From: Limisphaerales bacterium | Lineage (GTDB): Bacteria; Verrucomicrobiota; Verrucomicrobiia; Limisphaerales; UBA11358 | Length of the DNA: 41,513 nucleotides | Assembly (NCBI GenBank): GCA_003134375.1 | Contig: PLAY01000176.1 | Span: forward strand, 4,159-45,671 | Direction of reading: 5' to 3' | Program-made: the position numbers and the translations under genes | In this document: positions 1-7,676 of the stretch, piece after piece | Layout of the letters: each line of letters starts with the position of its first letter | How positions within the stretch are numbered: the first letter of the stretch is position 1 | Notes under the pieces: generated by a model | Seen by the model: the letters and a program-made list of their open reading frames with translations, nothing else | What the model was told of the DNA's origin: nothing | The model's database searches: none

Positions 1-800
1 TGGTCGAGCGGGACTTCATGATCGCCCCCGGGTGCGACTTGTCGCGCTGTGGGCGGGGCGAGATTGAGCAACGCCTTGATGGCGCTGCCCGTGCGGCTGC
101 GGGCACGGAGTTCGAGCACCTGACCGAGAAGCACCAGCACCGTGACCATCGCAGCGGCCTCAAAATAGATGCCGACCTTGCCCTCGTGCTGCATCGTGGG
201 TGGGAACAGGCCGGGCGCCAACATTGCCACAGCACTGAAGACGAAGGCCGCGCCCACGCCGATGGCGATCAGCGTGAACATGTTCAAGTGAAGCGTCACG
301 ACGGAACGCCAGCCGCGTTTGAAGAACGGCCAGCCCGCCCAGCAGACCACGGGCGTGGCGAGCGCAAATTGAATCCAGCGTGACGTATCGCTCATCACCC
401 AGGAATCGGGACCAATCGACGGAATCAGGTGCGCCATCGCCAGGACAAAGACTGGCACTGCCAACGCGGCACCGATCCAAAACCGGCGCGTCATGTCCTG
501 GAGCTCGGCGTTCTCACCTTCAACCGGGCTGGCGGTTGCCGCCATCGGTTCCAGTGTCATGCCGCACTTGGGGCAATTGCCGGGATGGTCCTGCTGCACT
601 TCGGGGTGCATCGGGCAGGTATAGATGGTTTTGCCCTGCGGCTTCTGCTCCGTCTTCTCCTCGTGCTTTGTGGTGGCGGGCGTTGACAGAAACTTTTTCC
701 GGCAGTGCTCGCTGCAGAAGTAAAACGTCTGTCCATCACGCTCGGCACGTAGCGCGGACGCTTCGTTCACCGTCATGCCGCAGATGGGGTCTTTGGCCAT
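1..800 (-). CDS. Copper-type P1B ATPase, 5' part (runs off the left edge)
   Basis: The reading frame opens at an ATG at 800 and stays open to the window edge, giving about 266 residues. It starts with a YHS-type metal-binding segment (DPICGMTVNEA, with a following YFCSEHC) and then a second metal-binding zinc-ribbon-like motif (YTCPMHPEV, CPKCGMTLEP). Hydrophobic membrane segments follow from about residue 105, and then the conserved LLGQVLELRARSRTGSAIK region that precedes the actuator domain. This order is typical of CopA/CopB-like heavy-metal exporters with N-terminal YHS and HMBD domains. The phosphorylation (DKTGT) and CPC motifs lie beyond the window, so metal specificity cannot be read directly; copper is inferred from family and from the neighbouring DUF302 gene. 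Membrane protein of the inner membrane. Confidence 0.9.
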   Translation of the reverse strand, partial: MAKDPICGMTVNEASALRAERDGQTFYFCSEHCRKKFLSTPATTKHEEKTEQKPQGKTIYTCPMHPEVQQDHPGNCPKCGMTLEPMAATASPVEGENAELQDMTRRFWIGAALAVPVFVLAMAHLIPSIGPDSWVMSDTSRWIQFALATPVVCWAGWPFFKRGWRSVVTLHLNMFTLIAIGVGAAFVFSAVAMLAPGLFPPTMQHEGKVGIYFEAAAMVTVLVLLGQVLELRARSRTGSAIKALLNLAPPTARQVAPGGDHEVPLD

Positions 801-862
801 ATCAAATCAGTTTCATTTGGCTGGTTCAGCAGTAGTAACTGCGATCCGGACGGGCCAGCTAA

Positions 863-1249
863 TCAATCTGACGCCGCTTCCTGCATGATTTTAATAATCG
901 TGTTCTCCACCTCCTGCGCCACCCCTTTCAGTTGGGGCGTGTTGAACATCGCCAGCAGAGTGGTCGGCTTCAAAGTAGCCAGAATGGTTTTGCCGCCCTC
1001 CTCATAAATAGAGATACGGCATGGCAGTGCGGTGGAGACGCTCATGTTTTGATCGAGCACCTTCTTCGCTTGTTGCGGCTGACAGACCTCAAAGATCAGG
1101 CATTCGCGGGCGAACTCCACGCCCTTCTTCGTCATGGTCTCTTTGAGGTTGTGAACCTGCATGACGCCAAAGTGATTGGCCTGGACAGCGGCCTGCAAGG
1201 CAGCCGCAGTCTCACTCACTGTTTTGCCCGTGGATAATTGGACCAGCAT
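863..1249 (-). CDS. DUF302 domain protein
   Basis: 128 codons starting with MLVQLSTGKTVSE. The ATG at 1249 is preceded by a good Shine-Dalgarno sequence (GAAAGGAAAT); the frame is open further upstream but that extension is Arg/Gly-rich junk overlapping the next gene. The pattern SETAAALQAAVQANHFGVMQVHNLKETM, then ECLIFEVCQPQQAKKVLD and LPCRISIYEEGGKT, is that of the DUF302 family, small soluble proteins often found beside heavy-metal exporters. It lies 62 nt upstream of the P-type ATPase gene in the same direction, so the two are probably co-transcribed. The biochemical role of DUF302 is not established; a metal or redox-related role is an inference from context. Confidence 0.85.
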   Translation of the reverse strand: MLVQLSTGKTVSETAAALQAAVQANHFGVMQVHNLKETMTKKGVEFARECLIFEVCQPQQAKKVLDQNMSVSTALPCRISIYEEGGKTILATLKPTTLLAMFNTPQLKGVAQEVENTIIKIMQEAASD

Positions 1250-1293
1250 AGATTTCCTTTCGTTCAATTCACCGGCGGGTCGTGAACGCGCGA

Positions 1294-1419
1294 TTATTTC
1301 TTGGACAGCTTGCCAATCACGACGACCAGCAGGACCACCACCGCTACGCCGATCACCGCCCAAATCCACATCCCTCCGCCCGTCCACCCGCCCATCCATC
1401 CGTTTGTATGGTTCATCAT
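1294..1419 (-). CDS. 41-aa single-pass membrane protein
   Basis: Small ORF starting MMNHTNGWMGGWTGGGMW, followed by one hydrophobic helix (about residues 17-36) and a basic SKK tail. The start at 1419 is chosen because of the strong Shine-Dalgarno sequence GAAAGGAG directly upstream. Met/Gly/Trp-rich short membrane proteins of this kind commonly accompany copper/heavy-metal ATPase and DUF302 genes; some carry a C-terminal SHOCT motif, which is absent here. It is 44 nt upstream of the DUF302 gene and probably in the same operon. Function unknown; the Met- and His-containing N-terminus could bind metal, but this is only a guess. Confidence 0.7.
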   Translation of the reverse strand: MMNHTNGWMGGWTGGGMWIWAVIGVAVVVLLVVVIGKLSKK

Positions 1420-1500
1420 ATAACTCCTTTCGTTGCGCTGCGACCAGCCCACCACTGGGAAGTCCAGACCGTGAGCGGAGGCAGCAGTCTCATTTGAAGT

Positions 1501-1546
1501 AGCGCCACGGGACCACAGCAACCGTTACGCGGAGCACCGTGGCGCT
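1501..1546. terminator. Inverted repeat, possible terminator
   Basis: A perfect 10-bp inverted repeat (AGCGCCACGG at 1501-1510 and CCGTGGCGCT at 1537-1546) with a 26-nt spacer lies between the end of the first PRC-barrel gene (stop at 1592) and the start of the copper cluster (1419). It could end minus-strand transcription from the PRC gene, but no T-run follows, so it may instead be a regulatory structure of the copper operon. Confidence 0.35.
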
Positions 1547-1591
1547 CAACAATCATTTCTGTTCTTCTCGTGTTTCTATTCAATCGGAATG

Positions 1592-2353
1592 CTACTTGGC
1601 CACCAGTTCATCCACCCAGTATCCTTTGCGATTGTAATGTCCATGCAGTCCAATCTCGTAATCCCGGGTCAGCAGAGACTCGTCCGTATATTCCGGCGAC
1701 TGCTTGATGGTTTCACGGGAAAGGTTGATGAAGACTTTCCGCTCGCCCCAACTAACGCGCTCGATCCATTGCGGTGAAACCAGGACCTTTTTCCCTGCCC
1801 ACCAATTGCTCGTATTGACGATGAGATAACGAATCGCCCACGTCTCGTCATCAATGATAAAATCCTCGACGTGGCCAAGCTCTCCGTCTTTGGCCTGGAT
1901 GTGGTAGCCAGTCACCTCGTGACTGCTACGCAGATGGTGATCCCATTTTTTCTCATCCCGGTTGAAATCGTTCCATTTTTCACGGTTACGCTCGATATAA
2001 GGATAATATCCCCAACTATAGGGTCCGCCCCAATACATCGGGTATCCGTAATAGCCGTAGTAGGACACCTCGAATTGACGTGAGACGGGCTTGTCACTGT
2101 CCAAGGATGGACTGTGCTCGATCTGCTTTTTGGTTAAATCGGCAACGATGTCTTGATGATCACGATTCACAGCAACCATCGCATACGGGGAGATCAGCAC
2201 CTGCCTGCCCGTGAGCCAGTTGCCCGTGTCGGCGACCAGATAGCGAACGGTCCAGTGCCGGTCATCGAAGTAGAATTCATTGACCTTCCCAATCGTCTCC
2301 CCGTCGGTGCTTTGGATTGAATAGCCCTTTAGTGTTTTGGCTTTGCTTAACAT
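1592..2353 (-). CDS. PRC-barrel domain protein, paralogue 1
   Basis: 253 residues with two PRC-barrel domains. Domain 1 is at about 1-75 (GETIGKVNEFYFDDRHW, LVADTGNWLTGRQVLISPYA) and domain 2 at about 145-225 (GELGHVEDFIIDDETW, LIVNTSNWWAGKKVLVSP). They are separated by a linker rich in Tyr, Gly, Trp and Pro (YYGYYGYPMYWGGPYSWGYY). No signal peptide is seen. The ATG at 2353 has a Shine-Dalgarno sequence (GAAAGGA). PRC-barrels are small beta-barrels found in photosynthetic reaction centre H subunits, RimM and many stress proteins; tandem-PRC proteins of this form have no established function. Two close paralogues lie at 2489-3247 and 7677-8450. Confidence 0.88.
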   Translation of the reverse strand: MLSKAKTLKGYSIQSTDGETIGKVNEFYFDDRHWTVRYLVADTGNWLTGRQVLISPYAMVAVNRDHQDIVADLTKKQIEHSPSLDSDKPVSRQFEVSYYGYYGYPMYWGGPYSWGYYPYIERNREKWNDFNRDEKKWDHHLRSSHEVTGYHIQAKDGELGHVEDFIIDDETWAIRYLIVNTSNWWAGKKVLVSPQWIERVSWGERKVFINLSRETIKQSPEYTDESLLTRDYEIGLHGHYNRKGYWVDELVAK

Positions 2354-2457
2354 AATATTCCTTTCGTGGTTTTGTATTTATTGTTTTATTGAAATTGATT
2401 TGGTGGCGATTGGCAGCAGTGCCAGTTTTCAGATCACGCGCGTTGAGGGTGGCTTTG

Positions 2458-2475
2458 CCATGAGGTAAAACGTGC
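2458..2475 (-). promoter_or_regulatory. Candidate operator, degenerate copy (site E)
   Basis: On the plus strand ATGAGGTAAAACGT (from 2460) resembles the ATGGGGT-type motif found before other units of this block, with one mismatch in the core heptamer and a poor second half. It lies about 105 nt upstream of the paralogue 1 start. In the direction of transcription it reads TTTTACCTCATGGCAAAGCC, close to the copy before paralogue 2. Weak by itself. Confidence 0.4.
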
Positions 2476-2488
2476 CGCCAATTCAATG

Positions 2489-3247
2489 CTACACGGCCGC
2501 CAGTTCATCCACCCAGTAGCCTTTGCGATGGTAATGGCGATGCAGGCCAATCTCATAATCGCGCGTCAGCAACGACTCTTCCGTGTATTCCGGCGATTCC
2601 TTGATGGTCTCGCGATTAAGATTAACGAAGACTTTCCGCTCGCCCCAACTGACGCGCTCGATCCATTGCGGTGAAACCAGGATCTTTTTGCCCGGCCACC
2701 AGTTATGGGTGTCAACGATGAGATAACGAATCGCCCAAGTCTCATCATCAATGATGAAATCTTCAACGTGGCCAAGTTCGCCGTCCAGGGTTTGGATGTG
2801 ATGGCCGCTCACACCGTAAGTGCTCCGCAAATGGGGATCCCATCCTTTTTTGTCCTGCGCGGGCACTTTCCATTGTTCACGGTCACGCATCGGGTAGGGA
2901 TAATATCCCCACGCGAACGGGCCGCCCCAATACGTCGGGTAGCCATAATGACCGTAGAATGCCTGTTCATATTGGTGGGAGACGGGCTTGTGACTGTCCA
3001 GAGGCGGACTGTCCTCGATCTGCTTTTTGGTCAAATCAACCGCGATGTTTTTTGCCTCTTTGTCCACGGAAGACAATGCATATGGGGAAATCAGCACCTG
3101 CCGGTCCGCGAGCCAGGTTCCGGTTTCTGCGACCAGATAGCGGATGGTCCAGTGCCGGTCATCGAAGTAGAATTCTTTGACCTTCCCGATTTCCCCGTCG
3201 AGGCTGTCCAATTTGAAACCCTCCAGTGTTTTGGCTTTTATTAACAT
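2489..3247 (-). CDS. PRC-barrel domain protein, paralogue 2
   Basis: 252 residues beginning MLIKAKTLEGFKLDSLDGE. The ATG at 3247 is chosen because the other two paralogues start at the same point and a Shine-Dalgarno-like GAAAGAA lies upstream; the frame extends further without support. It has the same architecture as its neighbours: two PRC-barrel domains around a Tyr/Gly/Trp-rich linker (about residues 95-120, GHYGYPTYWGGPFAWGYYPY). It ends just upstream of paralogue 1 and probably arose by tandem duplication. A copy of the ATGGGGT palindrome lies about 130 nt upstream of its start, exactly as for paralogue 3. Function unknown; probably a stress-related cytoplasmic protein. Confidence 0.88.
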   Translation of the reverse strand: MLIKAKTLEGFKLDSLDGEIGKVKEFYFDDRHWTIRYLVAETGTWLADRQVLISPYALSSVDKEAKNIAVDLTKKQIEDSPPLDSHKPVSHQYEQAFYGHYGYPTYWGGPFAWGYYPYPMRDREQWKVPAQDKKGWDPHLRSTYGVSGHHIQTLDGELGHVEDFIIDDETWAIRYLIVDTHNWWPGKKILVSPQWIERVSWGERKVFVNLNRETIKESPEYTEESLLTRDYEIGLHRHYHRKGYWVDELAAV

Positions 3248-3378
3248 AATAATTCTTTCGTTGTTTGCGTTTCGTTTTTTTTGCTGTTGGCGTCCGGTTG
3301 ACAGCGTGTTTGACAAATCGTTGCGCCGCGATCGGCACGGATGCCTGCACTCAAATGTGTGCCAGTGCGGGCGGCTTC

Positions 3379-3397
3379 GCTATGGGGTATAACCCGG
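3379..3397 (-). promoter_or_regulatory. Candidate operator (site A)
   Basis: GCTATGGGGTATAACCCGG on the plus strand, an imperfect palindrome (GGGGTATAACCC core). It lies 131 nt upstream of the paralogue 2 ATG. The same GCTATGGGGT decamer occurs at 8581 and 32291, at a nearly identical distance from the following starts. Confidence 0.55.
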
Positions 3398-3451
3398 ATA
3401 TGGATTATGCATGGAAACCGCCCACCGGAAACGGATTCAGCCAGGAGTTTT

Positions 3452-5095
3452 TTATTTCGCTCCCTTCAATGTTCGATAACGGCGGATCAGGTTGTTCGTT
3501 GAGCTGTCGTGTTTGAGCTTGGACGCTGTCTCGCTCTCCAATTCTGGAACAATCCGCTGGGCGAGCACCTTGCCCAACTCGACGCCCCATTGATCAAATG
3601 AGTCAATGTTCCAGATCGCGCCCTGCGTGAAGACGCTGTGTTCGTAAAGCGCGACGAGCTGGCCGAGAACCTTCGGCGTGAGCCGGTCGGCGAGAATGAC
3701 GTTGGATGGCCGATTGCCCTCGAAGACACGATGCGGCACAAGCCGGTCCGGGGTGCCTTCGGCTTTGACCTCTGCGGCAGTTTTGCCGAAGGCCAGCGCC
3801 TCGGCCTGCGCAAAGACATTCGCCAGCAGAATGTCGTGGTGCCGGCCCAACGGAGTAAGCGCGTGGCCGAACGCAATGAAGTCGCACGGGATCAGCCGCG
3901 TGCCTTGATGAATCAATTGATAGAACGAGTGCTGGCCGTTGGTGCCGGGTTCGCCCCAATAAACCGGCCCGGTCTGGTAATTCACCTTTTTGCCGTCGAG
4001 CGTGACGTGTTTGCCATTGCTCTCCATCGTCAACTGCTGAAGATACGCGGGAAAGCGTTTCAGATATTGTTCGTAGGGCAGCACCGCCACGGTTTGCGCG
4101 CCGAGAAAATCGTTGTTCCAAACCGACAGTAGCCCCATCAGCACCGGCAGGTTTTTTTCAAACGGCGCAGTGCGGAAATGTTCGTCCATTTCGTGAAAGC
4201 CGGCGAGTAGCGCGCGGAAATTGTCCGGGCCAACCGCCAGCATCGTCGAAAGACCGATGGCTGAGTCCATTGAGTAGCGTCCGCCAACCCAATCCCAGAA
4301 GCCGAACATGTTCACCGTATCAATGCCGAACGCGGAAACTTTCTCGGCATTCGTCGAGACCGCCGCAAAATGTTTCGCCACGGCTTTGACCTCGCCGCCA
4401 AGTCCGGCCAGCAGCCAATCACGGGCGCTTTGCGCGTTCGTCATGGTTTCCAGCGTTGTGAAAGTTTTGGAGGAAATGATGAACAGGGTTTCCGTAGGAT
4501 CGAGATCGCGTGTCACTTCCACAAAATCCGTGCCATCCACGTTCGAGATAAAGCGGAAGGTCAGGCTGCGCTCGCTGTAATGTTTGAGCGCCTCGTAAGC
4601 CATTACCGGACCCAGGTCAGAACCGCCGATGCCAATGTTGATGACGTTCTTAATGCGTTTGCCGGTATGGCCTTTCCATTCGCCGCTGCGCACGCGATTG
4701 GAAAACTCCGTCATCTTGTCGAGCACGGCGTGGACTTCCGGCACCACATTTTTTCCGTCCACCAGAATGGTTTCACCTTTCGGCGCGCGCAGCGCGACGT
4801 GCAGCACGGCGCGGTTTTCCGTGACGTTGATTTTTGCGCCGCTGAACATCGCGTCCATTTTCCCGCGCAGGCCGGATTCCCCGGCCAGTTGCAGGAGCAG
4901 CTTGAGCGTCTGGTCGGTGATGCAATTTTTGGAGAAGTCCAGGAACATTCCGGCGGCTTCGGCCGTGAATCTCTGGCCGCGTTTGGCGTCTTCAGCGAAC
5001 AGTTTTCGCAGGGGCAGTTTTTTAATTAGTTTGTGATGTGCGGCGAGGGCTTTCCAAGCCGGGCGTTGGGTGAGTGGTTTGATCGTGGCTTTCAT
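3452..5095 (-). CDS. pgi: Glucose-6-phosphate isomerase
   Basis: 547 residues, matching the usual length of the large bacterial Pgi. It interconverts glucose-6-phosphate and fructose-6-phosphate in the cytoplasm. Family hallmarks are visible: [20 protein letters not shown] (SIS domain 1, about residues 150-170), the signature [20 protein letters not shown] (about 380-400), and the C-terminal [11 protein letters not shown] signature. The start at 5095 ([10 protein letters not shown]) fits the family N-terminus. It is the last gene of the run tal - 48-aa ORF - DUF6582-like - pgi, 12 nt after its neighbour, and so links transaldolase output with hexose phosphates from the glycogen genes downstream in the window. 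Confidence 0.97.
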   Translation of the reverse strand: MKATIKPLTQRPAWKALAAHHKLIKKLPLRKLFAEDAKRGQRFTAEAAGMFLDFSKNCITDQTLKLLLQLAGESGLRGKMDAMFSGAKINVTENRAVLHVALRAPKGETILVDGKNVVPEVHAVLDKMTEFSNRVRSGEWKGHTGKRIKNVINIGIGGSDLGPVMAYEALKHYSERSLTFRFISNVDGTDFVEVTRDLDPTETLFIISSKTFTTLETMTNAQSARDWLLAGLGGEVKAVAKHFAAVSTNAEKVSAFGIDTVNMFGFWDWVGGRYSMDSAIGLSTMLAVGPDNFRALLAGFHEMDEHFRTAPFEKNLPVLMGLLSVWNNDFLGAQTVAVLPYEQYLKRFPAYLQQLTMESNGKHVTLDGKKVNYQTGPVYWGEPGTNGQHSFYQLIHQGTRLIPCDFIAFGHALTPLGRHHDILLANVFAQAEALAFGKTAAEVKAEGTPDRLVPHRVFEGNRPSNVILADRLTPKVLGQLVALYEHSVFTQGAIWNIDSFDQWGVELGKVLAQRIVPELESETASKLKHDSSTNNLIRRYRTLKGAK

Positions 5096-5107
5096 AAGAT
5101 GGTTGTA

Positions 5108-5386
5108 TCAGGCTCCGAATTGATGCCAGTCGGTTTCCTTCATCTGAATATCGAAATGCCTGGCCGCTTTTTGAAGATTACCAAACGCCAGATCCCGTTC
5201 GGCGTCCGTGACGTCACCGACTTGATTGAACCGTGCCATCGCGTCGCGAACATGCGCCGCATCGGTCATCGGCTCTTTGCGCGCACGGGGAAAGGCGAAG
5301 GCCATCGCTGGCAGCGAATTTTTCTCGGCCGTGGAAAGGCGGCCATGCGGTGCCGGGCTAAAAGGTTTCCAGGTGGGTTTGGCCAT
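5108..5386 (-). CDS. DUF6582-like small protein
   Basis: 92 residues from the ATG at 5386 (MAKPTWKPFSP); an ATG at 5401 would add five residues and overlap the preceding small gene. The central block LPAMAFAFPRARKEPMTDAAHVRDAMARFNQV and the C-terminal DIQMKETDWHQF resemble small proteins of the DUF6582 type, in which a conserved Phe-Pro-x-x-(R/K)-Lys-(E)-Pro segment is followed by a helical part. No enzyme motif is seen. It sits between transaldolase and pgi with short spacings on either side, so it is almost certainly expressed with them. Family assignment is from memory of the pattern. Confidence 0.7.
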   Translation of the reverse strand: MAKPTWKPFSPAPHGRLSTAEKNSLPAMAFAFPRARKEPMTDAAHVRDAMARFNQVGDVTDAERDLAFGNLQKAARHFDIQMKETDWHQFGA

Positions 5387-5390
5387 AGCT

Positions 5391-5537
5391 TTATCTTTCA
5401 TCGTTGTTTAAATCTTTTTTGGCAGCAGCTCTGGTGATCGCCCGTTCCGCCGCCTCGGAAACATTGCGGTGCAAGACCAAGGTTCCGACCGCTTGGCCGA
5501 TATACTGGCCCACGACGGCGCATTTGACCTTGAACAT
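5391..5537 (-). CDS. 48-aa hypothetical protein between tal and DUF6582-like gene
   Basis: Small ORF starting MFKVKCAVVGQYIGQAVG and ending in a basic/acidic helix (KKDLNNDER). The ATG at 5537 lies only 3 nt after the transaldolase stop and its stop codon is 4 nt before the next start, so it fills the gap in the operon exactly, which supports it being real. It has one Cys and no obvious membrane segment; the second half (SEAAERAITRAAAKK) is predicted to be helical. I do not recognise the family. Confidence 0.6.
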   Translation of the reverse strand: MFKVKCAVVGQYIGQAVGTLVLHRNVSEAAERAITRAAAKKDLNNDER

Positions 5538-5540
5538 AAA

Positions 5541-6626
5541 TCAACCTTTTGTTTCCTTGAGCGCGGCGCTCTTGGTTGTAATCACCGCCAGCAATTCATT
5601 CCAGGATTTCACAAACGATTTCGCGCCCTCGTCCTGAAGCTGCGCGGCCAGACTGTCCACATTGATGCCGGCCTTCGCAAACTCGGCCAGGACTTTTTCG
5701 CAATCGCCACCGTCGGCGGCCATGGCCGGGCCAATTTCGCCGTGATCGGCGAGGGCTTTCAACGTCGCCTCGGGCATCGTGTTCACCGTGAACGGCGAGG
5801 CGAGCGCTTTGATGTAGAGAATGTCCGAGGCCTTGGGGTCCTTGGTGCCGGTGCTGGCCCACAGCAGGCGTTGCGGCCGGGCACCGGCATTATACGCCCG
5901 TTGTGAGCGCGGAGTATTTATCAGTTCGAGATAGGCCTGATAGATGCGACCGGCAATGGCGATGCCGAGCCGGTTGTTCAACGGCTTCGGAACCTTGCCC
6001 GCCACGGCCACATCCCACCGACTGATGAACATCGAGGCCACGGAGCCAACCTGGGGATTAAGCCCGGCGGCGATGCGCCGTTCGACGCCACGCAAATACG
6101 CCCCGGCTGCGGCAACGTATTGCTCGCGGGAAAACAGCAGTGTCACGTTGACCGGCACGCCGGCAAAAATCGCCTCCTCGATGGCCGGCAAACCTTCCTT
6201 GGTGCCGGGAATCTTGATGAACAAGTTGGGCCGTCCCGCCCGCGCGGAAAGTTTCTTGGCGGCGGCGATGGTGCTGCTCGTGTCATGCGCCAGCAACGGC
6301 GACACTTCCAACGATATCCACCCGTCAACGCCGTTCGTCCGGTCGTGAATTGGCCGGAACAGGTCGGCGGCGCGGGTGAGATCGTCCAGCGCCAGATCGA
6401 AAAAAAGTCCCTCGCCGGATTTCCCCTTTTCCAGCCCCTCGCGGATGGCAACGTCATAGGCGGAACTTTTGATGGCGTGATCAAAGATGGTCGGGTTTGA
6501 GGTCAGCCCGGTCACCGACAGCACGCCAAGGTAGCGTTTTAGCGTGCCGCTGTTCAGCAGGTCGCGCGTGATGTTGTCGAGCCAGAGGCTCTGGCCCAGG
6601 TCGTGCAGTGTTTGAGTGGCTTTCAT
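5541..6626 (-). CDS. tal: Transaldolase
   Basis: 361 residues from the ATG at 6626 (MKATQTLHDLGQSLWLDNI). It transfers a dihydroxyacetone unit between sedoheptulose-7-phosphate and glyceraldehyde-3-phosphate in the non-oxidative pentose phosphate pathway. The N-terminal GLTSNPTIFDHAI signature (about 40-52) and the Schiff-base lysine in NLFIKIPGT (K138) are present, followed by NVTLLFSREQY and the WASTGTKDP motif near residue 290. The length and TSNPTIF-type motif fit the longer transaldolases found in Actinobacteria and cyanobacteria rather than the short TalC form. It is first gene of the tal-pgi operon, with a perfect palindrome 46 nt upstream. Confidence 0.95.
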   Translation of the reverse strand: MKATQTLHDLGQSLWLDNITRDLLNSGTLKRYLGVLSVTGLTSNPTIFDHAIKSSAYDVAIREGLEKGKSGEGLFFDLALDDLTRAADLFRPIHDRTNGVDGWISLEVSPLLAHDTSSTIAAAKKLSARAGRPNLFIKIPGTKEGLPAIEEAIFAGVPVNVTLLFSREQYVAAAGAYLRGVERRIAAGLNPQVGSVASMFISRWDVAVAGKVPKPLNNRLGIAIAGRIYQAYLELINTPRSQRAYNAGARPQRLLWASTGTKDPKASDILYIKALASPFTVNTMPEATLKALADHGEIGPAMAADGGDCEKVLAEFAKAGINVDSLAAQLQDEGAKSFVKSWNELLAVITTKSAALKETKG

Positions 6627-6671
6627 AATGATCGTTTGCGAAAATTGTAACTTTGAGACGCGGAGAAATGA

Positions 6672-6689
6672 ATGGGGTGAACACCCCAT
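6672..6689 (-). promoter_or_regulatory. Perfect 18-bp palindromic operator candidate (site G)
   Basis: ATGGGGTGAACACCCCAT is a perfect inverted repeat (8-bp arms, AA centre) 46 nt upstream of the tal start. It is the only fully symmetric copy of the ATGGGGT-type motif in the window and defines the second half-site of the family. A binding site for a dimeric regulator is the simplest reading; a hairpin in the leader RNA is the alternative. Confidence 0.6.
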
Positions 6690-6879
6690 AAAGTTGAAGC
6701 GTGCAAAATTCCGGTGCGCTCCCGCAAAATTCTGCATATTGTCGTGAATCACTGAGGCAAATCAGACAATTTCACATGTTTCGAGCCGGGCAGCGGCTAC
6801 GACTTTCCGTTTGGGCGCGTCGTGCGCGCCTTGAAGATCGAAGATGACAAGGATTTTTTTAACGGGCAGCCTGTGTCGT

Positions 6880-7638
6880 TCACTTGTTCGCCTCGCCGGT
6901 GGTGTGGTCGCTGGATTCGACCGGCTTCGATTCCGCCGAGTCCTGCTGACGCAGAAAGATGCTGAGCACGACAAAGACCGCAATGGCCAGATATTCCGCC
7001 TGCCAAGTTTGCAGTGTGGACGACCAGAATTTGGCTGATATCAAAAAGGCCGCGATGGAGATCGGCGGCTGGCCGGCGAGTGCGCGTTCCTCGTTGTAGG
7101 CTTTGCCGCCCACGACGACATGTAGCGCCAGCGAGAGGACAAACAGCAGTAGAAACGCCAGAAACAGTGAATGACGGTAGCACCAGGTAAAACGACCGGC
7201 TTCTTCGCGCTGGGTTTGCCTGCTTTTCACCTTGAGCGGATCACGGGAATGCGGTGCGCCGCGCTGATAGAGGAAACCGCTGAACACAATCAGGGAGGCC
7301 AGTTGCAGAAAGGCAGCCTGCCAGTTGGAGGCGAGGCCCTCCAGAAAGTTGCCGGTGTACAGGTTGCGCCAATAACCGATCAATGCCTGTCCGTGCGCCG
7401 CCAGCGTCACGTTTTGGAGTCGCCAGCCGGCAAAGCTTTGCGCGAAAATGCAGACGACGAAAAGCGCGAACAGGACAATCGTGAGGGAATTGTCCACGAT
7501 CACATGGGTCAGCCTTTGCATCCGGGACCGATTTTCACGTTCCAGATGGGAATCGCCGTGAGGCCGCGCCAGTTTCCCGGGCCGGTCGACGGAAGCCGCC
7601 CGACCGTGCTGCCTTTCACGGTTGCTTGAATCGGGCAT
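6880..7638 (-). CDS. DUF6766-like four-helix membrane protein
   Basis: 252 residues from the ATG at 7638, chosen because GAGGAAAG lies 9 nt upstream; the first 40 residues are polar and charged. Four hydrophobic segments follow (about 50-68, 105-121, 160-180, 215-232). The protein is an internal duplication: the pattern GW/GG...G-x-x-x-x-x-x-(Y/F)L-x-(T/S)-x-x-F-x-x-x-L-x-x-W-x-x-x-(F/Y)L-x-L/A occurs twice (HGQALIGYWRNLYTGNF and AGQPPISIAAFLISAKF). This fits the DUF6766 membrane family, whose function is unknown. It lies 38 nt downstream of PRC-barrel paralogue 3 and is probably co-transcribed with it. Confidence 0.75.
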   Translation of the reverse strand: MPDSSNRERQHGRAASVDRPGKLARPHGDSHLERENRSRMQRLTHVIVDNSLTIVLFALFVVCIFAQSFAGWRLQNVTLAAHGQALIGYWRNLYTGNFLEGLASNWQAAFLQLASLIVFSGFLYQRGAPHSRDPLKVKSRQTQREEAGRFTWCYRHSLFLAFLLLFVLSLALHVVVGGKAYNEERALAGQPPISIAAFLISAKFWSSTLQTWQAEYLAIAVFVVLSIFLRQQDSAESKPVESSDHTTGEANK

Positions 7639-7676
7639 GTCAGAAAACTTTCCTCGGGTTTCTTCCAATCGGAATT

